A DNA stretch of 64,000 nucleotides from Mesostigma viride (Eukaryota > Streptophyta > Mesostigmatophyceae > Mesostigmatales > Mesostigmataceae), in NCBI GenBank assembly GCA_009746045.1, contig RPFO01000497.1:58501-122500 (forward strand), read 5' to 3'. Made by a program: the position numbers and the translations under genes. Shown in pieces: positions 57,656-64,000 of the stretch. The notes under the pieces are model-generated. The model did not search any database. It was not told the DNA's origin and was given only the letters and a program-made list of their open reading frames with translations. How positions within the stretch are numbered: the first letter of the stretch is position 1; each line of letters opens with the position of its first letter.

Positions 57656-57724
57656 GATAACAGCAGGCTCGAGCTTTACCATGATCAAAGTCATCCAGAT
57701 CTCTGGCCTGCGCTGGTTCTATCA
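57656..57724 (-). repeat. S80 element, copy f (diverged)
   Basis: GATAACAGCAGGCTCGAGCT ... TCTGGCCTGCGCTGGTTCTA, inverted and diverged. It retains the GCAGGC/GCCTGC pair that can close the hairpin. Confidence 0.6.
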
Positions 57725-57763
57725 AAATTGATATGAATGAATACATGTTAATGAGTCCATGAG

Positions 57764-57950
57764 GCAGGGAGGGAGGGAGGGAGGGAGGGAGGGAGGGAGG
57801 GAGGGAGGGAGGGAGGGAGGGAGGGAGGGAGGGAGGGAGGGAGGGAGGGAGGGAGGGAGGGAGGGAGGGAGGGAGGGAGGGAGGGAGGGAGGGAGGGAGG
57901 GAGGGAGGGAGGGAGGGAGGGAGGAGGGAGGGAGGGAGGGAGGGAGCGAG
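57764..57950. repeat. (GGGA)n microsatellite
   Basis: About 185 bp of GGGA with a single GGA interruption near 57923. It passes through GCGAGCCAGCGAGCGAGTGAG into the next array. The Pro/Ser-rich minus frames are artefacts. Confidence 0.97.
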
Positions 57951-57963
57951 CCAGCGAGCGAGT

Positions 57964-58148
57964 GAGTGAATGAATGAATGAATGAATGAATGAATGAATG
58001 AATGAATGAATGAATGAATGAATGAATGAATGAATGAATGAATGAATGAATGAATGAATGAATGAATGAATGAATGAATGAATGAATGAATGAATGAATG
58101 AATGAATGAATGAATGAATGAATGAATGAATGAATGAATGAATGAATA
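57964..58148. repeat. (TGAA)n microsatellite
   Basis: About 180 bp of nearly perfect TGAA. It evolved next to the GGGA array, probably by slippage from the shared GAGTGAG junction. Confidence 0.97.
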
Positions 58149-58460
58149 AATGCTGCAGCATGATCGGTTGAGTGACCAGGCAACTGCGGTGTGGCAGGCA
58201 GCCAGGCAGGAACTACCAGGACCCACTGGCATGAAAGTCAGAGGAAAGACAAGCACCACGATGTTTAGACTAACAAAGACAAAGACGACTGTACTAGCCT
58301 AGCCGGTATGGTTCAACCCAATGCCATGAGCGCAAGACAAGCTAGCTAGGCCATGCTTTGAATACTGGCTGTCGGCTGATGTAGGCTCTTATCACTGAAG
58401 CTTTCCCCCTCGATTTCGACACCTGCAGTCTAGGATGCGATGTACAAAACAACGTAATCC
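58149..58460. other. 3' flank of the lipase gene; nothing recognised
   Basis: No repeats or frames of note. It probably includes the 3' UTR of the minus-strand lipase gene. Confidence 0.45.
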
Positions 58461-61400
58461 TTACTCTGGCCAAGAATTTTCCAGATCCATTGTCACAGTA
58501 TTTGGATTGGGGTGCTCTGGCTTGCTCATGCTCACCGCTGGCTCAAGCTTTTTGTAGCTGCTGACCGCTGGGCACATCTCCTCGGCCACTTCCTCGTCTA
58601 CCTGAAAGGCAGCATATATGTGCTCCACGATATGCTGCACCACAGGCTTGCCAGCGTCATTCTTCCCTTCTCGATGCACCACAATGTCCACGTGAGCCAG
58701 ATAGAGGCTGCTTGGACACGGCCGGAAACGGGAACCGGAGATGGGCAGGAGCAGGGCAGGTATACGCCATTGGTGGAAGTACAACTAGCAGCAACCATCA
58801 GTTAGACAGCGACCGCAGGTAGCGCCTGGGAAGCACTGTGCAATCTATGGAAGGTCCCCAGGGCAAAGCTCATGAGTAGGGATATTCAGAATGGAGTGGG
58901 TAGGGTAGCCAAAATGGATAGCGAAGTAAGAGGTCAGGGCCAAGCTGAGGGCTCGCAAGCTGTCCAGAAAGCATGTCAAAGTAACAAGATTATGGGACCA
59001 ATAATGTGAAACAAATAAAAATTGCAGGTTCCCCACATGCCCGTCTGATCTTTGGGGAAAACAAATGATGCCAGAGGGGGGCATGCATGCACGTGCATGC
59101 ATGTGGTCATCGCACGGATATGCAACGCTCCAAGAACACAGGGTCGTGTGAATGGGAAGTGACCCAGGAAGTGCGATGCAGCGGCCTTACATAAACGAAC
59201 TACAGAGCTTAACTGAGGCTGTCAAAGAGGAAAACTTGCATTTCTGGGTAGGCCTGCAAAATGTCCCACTACTCCCAAAGATAGTGACACATTTTCCCAA
59301 CGGGGACTTGTGTCATTCATTCCTCCAAAAACTCCAAACTCTACTCTAACACAATCTCTACTCTAAAAAGGTTGAACCAATCACGTGGAAAGCAAGGCTC
59401 ACCTGCTGGGAATGACGGCCAGCCGCTTCCACGGCAGCGTGCACAGCGCACTGTGGATGGTGTGGTGGTAGAGGCCCCAGTGGCCGCCGCGGCTCCGCGC
59501 CCGCTCATCCATGGGGGGCTCGACTGTGTCATCCGCCAGTATTTGGCAGACCTTGCCGGGGCGCGGGTGCTTGGCTCGGACGAATGGGTTGTGCTGCCAG
59601 AGGAACAGGAAACAGATTATAAAGGGAAGCTTTAGGATTCAGATTAGCAAGTAAGCATCTGGAATAGGAAACAGATTATAAAGGGAAGCTTCAGGATTTA
59701 GATTAGCAAGTAAGCATCTGGAATAGGAAACAGATTATAAAGGGAAGATTCAGGATTTAGATTAGCAAGTAAGCATCTGGAATAGGAAACAGATTATAAA
59801 GGGAAGATTCAGGATTTAGATTAGCAAGTAAGCATCTGGAATAGGAAACAGATTGTAAAGGGAAGATTCAGGATTTAGATTAGCAAGTAAGCATCTGGAA
59901 TAGGAAACAGATTGTAAAGGGAAGCTTTAGGATTTAGATTAGCAAGTAAGCATCTGGAATAGGAAACAGATTATAAAGGGAAGCTTTAGGATTCAGATTA
60001 GCAAGTAAGCATCTGGAATAGGAAACAGATTATAAAGGGAAGCTTTAGGAATTAGATTAGCAAGTAAGCATCTGGAATAGGATTGGACTGTTAAGTCAGG
60101 GAGAGGGACACACACAAGTGGACCGCCATTGCAAGTTCCTAAAAAGTGTGGCTTGTAAACTGATATGAATTCCCTAACATCCCCCTTCAGTGCAACAGAA
60201 GGTGGGCGTTCAACCATGGCAGTGCAAGCACCCAGCAGCGAAAAACAACAGGTGGGAGGAACCCATACCTTATCTCTCATTGCAAATGGCGGCGGAGCAC
60301 ACACAGCTGACACACACACAGAAAGAAGGCATTAAGTTAAAGCTTACCTGGTTGCCTCAGCCCAAGCTCAGCGGGTGCAAGACCAGACAACATCGTCCTT
60401 TGCTGATACCCTAACATGCCCCCTGAACTACCACATCAAGCAAAATAACAGCCAGTACTGCGGAAGCACCGATCCACTTGAAATGACATTGGCCTGGCCG
60501 TAAATAGCAGCTGCCCTGGACTTCAAGGAAATCTAGACCCCAAAAGCAATTTCAACTTTTGTGGCACCTGGAAGCCCATTCAGGGGCTCCCTTTTCCAGG
60601 CAAGCCATGACCGCACCGCACCATCACCATACAGCCATCGCGTCAGCGGGACAATACAAAGAAAAGCCATCATCGCAGTGTCTAGGCACCTGGCGGATGG
60701 CGGCGGTGCAGTAGCTGACCGACAGGTCGGCGCCCGTGTTGCTGAACAGCACCAGGTGGCGGAAGCGGCGCAGGCAGGACAGGTGGCGCTCGTCGCACAT
60801 GCGCACCAGCAGCGGCAGGACGGAGTCCGCGTCTGCTTGACACCGTGGAGTGTCGGGGGGTCGGTGGCGTCCAGTTGCCAGCGAGACGGTAAGGCTCGCC
60901 GTGTTAGGCCACAGTCATGTAAGGCTCGCCGTGTTAGGCCACAGTCATGTAAGGCTCGCCGTGTTAGGCCAAAGTCATGTAAGGCTCGCCGTGTTAGGCC
61001 ACAGTCATGTAAGGCTCGCCGTGTTAGGCCACAGTCATGTAAGGCTTACCGTGTTAGGCCACAGTCATGTAAGGCTCACCGTGTTAGGCCACAGTCATGT
61101 AAGGCTCGCCGTGTTAGGCCACAGTCATGTAAGGCTCACCGTGTTAGGCCACAGTCATGTAAGGCTCGCCGTGTTAGGCCACAGTCATGTAAGGCTCGCC
61201 GTGTTAGGCCACAGTCATGTAAGGCTCGCCGTGTTAGGCCACAGTCATGTAAGGCTCACCGTGTTAGGCCACAGTCATGTAAGGCTCGCCGTGTTAGGCC
61301 AAAGCCATGTAAGGCTCGCCGTGTTAGGCCACAGTCATGTAAGGCTCGCCGTGTTGGGCCACAGTCATGTAAGGCTCCCCGTGTTAGGCCACAGTCATGT

Positions 61401-63927
61401 AAGGCTCGCCGCGTTAGGCCAAAGCCATGTAAGGCTCGCCGTGTTAGGCCACAGTCATGTAAGGCTCGCCGTGTTAGGCCACAGTCATGTAAGGCTCGCC
61501 GTGTTAGGCCACAGTCATGTAAGGCTCGCCGTGTTAGGCCACAGTCATGTAAGGCTCGCCGTGTTAGGCCACAGTCATGTAAGGCTCGCCGTGTTAGGCC
61601 AAAGCCATGTAAGGCTCGCCGTGTTAGGCCACAGTCATGTAAGGCTCACCGTGTTAGGCCACAGTCATGTAAGGCTCACCGTGTTAGGCCAAAGTCATGT
61701 AAGGCTCGCCGTGTTAGGCCACAGTCATGTAAGGCTCGCCGTGTTAGGCCAAAGCCATGTAAGGCTCGCCGTGTTAGGCCACAGTCATGTAAGGCTCGCC
61801 GTGTTAGGCCACAGTCATGTAAGGCTCGCCGTGTTAGGCCACAGTCATGTAAGGCTCGCCGTGTTAGGCCGAAGTCATGTAAGGCTCGCCGTGTTAGGCC
61901 ACAGTCATGTAAGGCTCGCCGTGTTAGGCCAAAGCCATGTAAGGCTCGCCGTGTTAGGCCACAGTCATGTAAGGCTCGCCGTGTTAGGCCACAGTCATGT
62001 AAGGCTCGCCGTGTTAGGCCACAGTCATGTAAGGCTCGCCGTGTTAGGCCACAGTCATGTAAGGCTCACCGTGTTAGGCCAAAGTCATGTAAGGCTTACC
62101 GTGTTAGGCCAAAGTCATGTAAGGCTTACCGTGTTAGGCCAAAGACCATAGCCACTAAATAAATACTACTAATTTATTAAGAAATTACCTGTACTGCATC
62201 GCGTGGGCGTTATCCGCTCATGTCTAATCATTGACCCCTCCCCCGCACTCCCCTCTTGCAGTCCTGCCCCCAGTCTGCACCTTCCCTTCCGTTATCCGTG
62301 TCCGCCATCTCCCCATGTGAGCCCACAGCTTCCTGGTCCCCCCAACAGCACCCAAGACACATCACGTACTACTCTTCAGGTGCTCCAAGCACACCAGGCA
62401 AGCGAGGCATGCGCACAATGTCCAGCAAGCGAGGCATACCAACACAATAGTGAGCATGGGGGGGGGGGGGGAGGCGTGCCGTCTCGACGTGCTTGGGGGC
62501 TTAAATCGGACTTGTGGGGCAGACAACACGCGATTTCAATCACGCGAGCATGAGGCACACCACCGTGCTGAGAAGCCCACGGCACACGTTTGCAATCATG
62601 CTTGCAGGCACACGGCACACGTTTGCAATCATGCTTGCACGCACACGGCACACATCTCCAATCATGCTTGGAGGCACAGGGTACCTGGATCGCCACTCTG
62701 CCTCCCCGTGCCGTCATCTGTCAACATCAACTCCCGGCCCGTCCTGCCAAAAAGCTTGCCCGCGAAAAAGCTGGCGACCGGCCCCACCAGCGCCCGCTCG
62801 TACATGCGCGACCCAAGGTGGGGCGTCGCCAGCGTGGCAAAGGTGACGAGTGCCAGCTGGGCCAAAGCCCCCGCGGCATCCAGCAGCGGCAGGCACGCAC
62901 GCGCGTACAGGCCGCCTCTGTGGGTCATGGGTGTAGGTATGTGAGGCTTTGCCACGGGTAAGTAATGGCTGAGTGTGGATGCCTTGCAACATGCTCAACG
63001 TTGGGGACAAGGGCCACGGGTAAGTAATGGTTGAGTGTGGATGCCTTGCAACATGCTCAACGTTGGGGACAAGGGCCACGGGTAAGTAATGGTTGAGTGT
63101 GGATGCCTTGCAACATGCTCAACGTTGGGGACAAGGGCCACGGGTAAGTAATGGCTGAGTGTGGATGCCTTGCAACATGCTCAACGTTGAGGACAAGAGC
63201 CACGGGTAGGACAGCACCGGGGCCGGGGGAGGGGGGGGGGGGGAGAGGGCGAGGGATCGAACAGAGAGGAGGTGTATGGATGAGCGAGGGGACAAAAGAG
63301 GAGGGGGGAAGGGGGGGGGGGGGGGGGGCGGGAGGGGGGCAGATGCACTTGGAACAAACGCGGTCGTGCACACTCTAGTTCCTGACTCAAGTTCTCAAGC
63401 GCTTGTGACCGCAAACAGAGAAATGTTCTGGTCCCCGTTAAGCAGTAGCATTGCCGACATTTTCTCAGCCAAGCATACCATGTGCTAAGTACGGTTCAAA
63501 CGTGTGGGTGTAGATTTTCCCCTTTCGCTAACTTTCTAATTACAAACTAAAAGCAGTTGCCCCATAAGACTGGCATGCCATGGCACCTGCCCAGGTACAG
63601 TGTGCAAAGAGGAACCCACAAGGGAATTTTTGATCCCGTTTGTGCAACTAATGATCAACTGTCAACAGCAACTCACCACTTCCGCCTTGCTAATGTGTGT
63701 GTACCGAGCACATCCTGTGGCCCGGGGTCCCTATTTGCGCATCAGAGGGGCGAGGACCCCACATGCATCCTACCCATTGGTCTCTCGCACGTCCACTTAA
63801 GGCGCAAAAACAAACAATTGCCAAACTCACAAGCTATGCCCGATGAAAGTGAACTCCTCCAAGGAAGGATCTCTGGCCAGCTCTTCCAAAATCACCGTGC
63901 AGATCCTTTGCGCACCAGCCATGATCC
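58461..63927 (-). CDS. DUF676 (ROG1-type) alpha/beta-hydrolase lipase, 3' five exons
   Basis: Exons, 5' to 3': 63927-63831, 62917-62685, 60832-60690, 59593-59403 and 58707-58461. Phases are consistent: 303 codons including the stop, after two bases of a split codon. Upstream exons lie beyond the window. Motifs: EEFTFIGHSLGGLYARACL, the nucleophile elbow GHSLGG split across the first junction; LVTFATLATPHLGSRMYERA; AGKLFGRTGRELMLTDDGTG; SVLPLLVRMCDERHLSCLRR; LFSNTGADLSVSYCTAAIR; LCTLPWKRLAVIPSSLYLAH; HVDIVVHREGKNDAGKPVVQ; HIVEHIYAAF. This is the order in plant and yeast putative serine esterases of the DUF676 family. The last exon may continue to the acidic tail ending SWPE, or splice after AAFQ (CAG|GTAGAC). 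Introns hold three satellites described separately. Confidence 0.9.
59607..60078. repeat. 59-bp tandem array next to a lipase splice acceptor, 8 copies
   Basis: AGGAAACAGATTATAAAGGG starts a 59-bp unit repeated eight times exactly (59607, 59666 and so on). On the sense (minus) strand each unit reads CTTGCTAATC, then TTTATAATCTGTTTCCTATTC and CAG, that is, a branch-point-like motif, pyrimidine tract and AG. The real acceptor at 59594 sits in the partial unit bordering the array (CTGTTTCCTGTTCCTCTGGC then AG). Confidence 0.92.
60891..62150. repeat. 30-bp minisatellite in a lipase intron, 42 copies
   Basis: AAGGCTCGCCGTGTTAGGCC ACAGTCATGT repeats 42 times with few variants (TCACC, TTACC, AAAGTC, AAAGCC). 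Because 30 is a multiple of three, plus-strand frames of 533 and 433 codons stay open. They are antisense to the lipase, have no non-repeat coding sequence and are not called as genes. Confidence 0.97.
62951..63207. repeat. 62-bp tandem repeat in a lipase intron, 4 copies
   Basis: GCCACGGGTAAGTAATGG begins each unit at 62951, 63013, 63075, 63137 and a partial at 63199. G-runs at 63228-63242 and 63309-63328 follow in the same intron. Confidence 0.9.
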
Positions 63928-64000
63928 CTGCAAGTGAGCGCTCGTCGTAAAACAAGAAAATTCCCTTATGATATCAGATGTATCCAATGGAAATGCGCTG

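Noticed and set aside
57621-58259. FIHS and LPPSLPPS repeat frames
   Set aside because: Products of the TGAA and GGGA microsatellites.
60891-62150. Direct repeats that could suggest a CRISPR array
   Set aside because: The 30-bp units are contiguous with no spacers, and the window is eukaryotic nuclear DNA.

Overview
This is a nuclear genome window from a eukaryote, most likely a flagellated green alga or a close relative. The evidence is spliced genes with GT-AG introns, GC-rich exons set in AT-richer, repeat-laden intergenic DNA, a sperm-tail/SHIPPO (PGPGAY-repeat) ciliary protein, a plant-type DUF676 lipase, a PLAC8 cysteine-rich protein and an ALDH3-type dehydrogenase. I cannot name the species. 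There are no bacterial operons, rRNA, convincing tRNA genes or CRISPR arrays.

Layout. 1-8.4 kb: no gene recognised; satellites, palindromes, a long (CT)n and a candidate terminal-inverted-repeat element. 8.4-12.7 kb: a minus-strand Ty1/copia retrotransposon with one frameshift. 12.9-19.6 kb: a decayed minus-strand Ty3/gypsy element, broken by a 1.7 kb hAT-like insertion. 20.6-21.5 kb: a single-exon PP28/HASPP28-like phosphoprotein (minus). 22.8-28.4 kb: a six-exon ALDH3-type aldehyde dehydrogenase (plus), whose intron 2 holds a 1 kb (CCCCA)n array and two short retroposons. 28.5-41.8 kb: a nest of non-LTR retrotransposons: an ORF1-only LINE family, an APE-endonuclease LINE, and three copies of a LINE with a restriction-like endonuclease, all sitting in short TA tracts, together with hAT-like DNA elements. 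42.0-48.8 kb: a six-exon SHIPPO-repeat protein (minus). 49.8-53.1 kb: a four-exon PLAC8 protein (plus). 53.1-58.4 kb: repeat-rich, no gene recognised. 58.5-63.9 kb: the 3' five exons of a DUF676/ROG1-type lipase (minus), whose 5' end lies beyond the window.

The host genes are unrelated housekeeping or structural genes and do not form a pathway. Exon models were built by hand from splice sites; in every multi-exon gene the intron phases close exactly and total coding length is a multiple of three, which is strong internal support.

The most interesting material is in the repeats: (i) a dispersed structured element of about 80 bp, two copies of which have target-site duplications of 14 and 20 bp; (ii) LINE insertions focused on TA tracts, with an empty site preserved nearby; (iii) a hAT-like element with a perfect 8-bp duplication inside a LINE; (iv) an eight-copy, 59-bp array in a lipase intron in which every unit copies a 3' splice site; (v) C-rich homopolymer and satellite tracts that in introns of all three informative genes lie with C on the sense strand.
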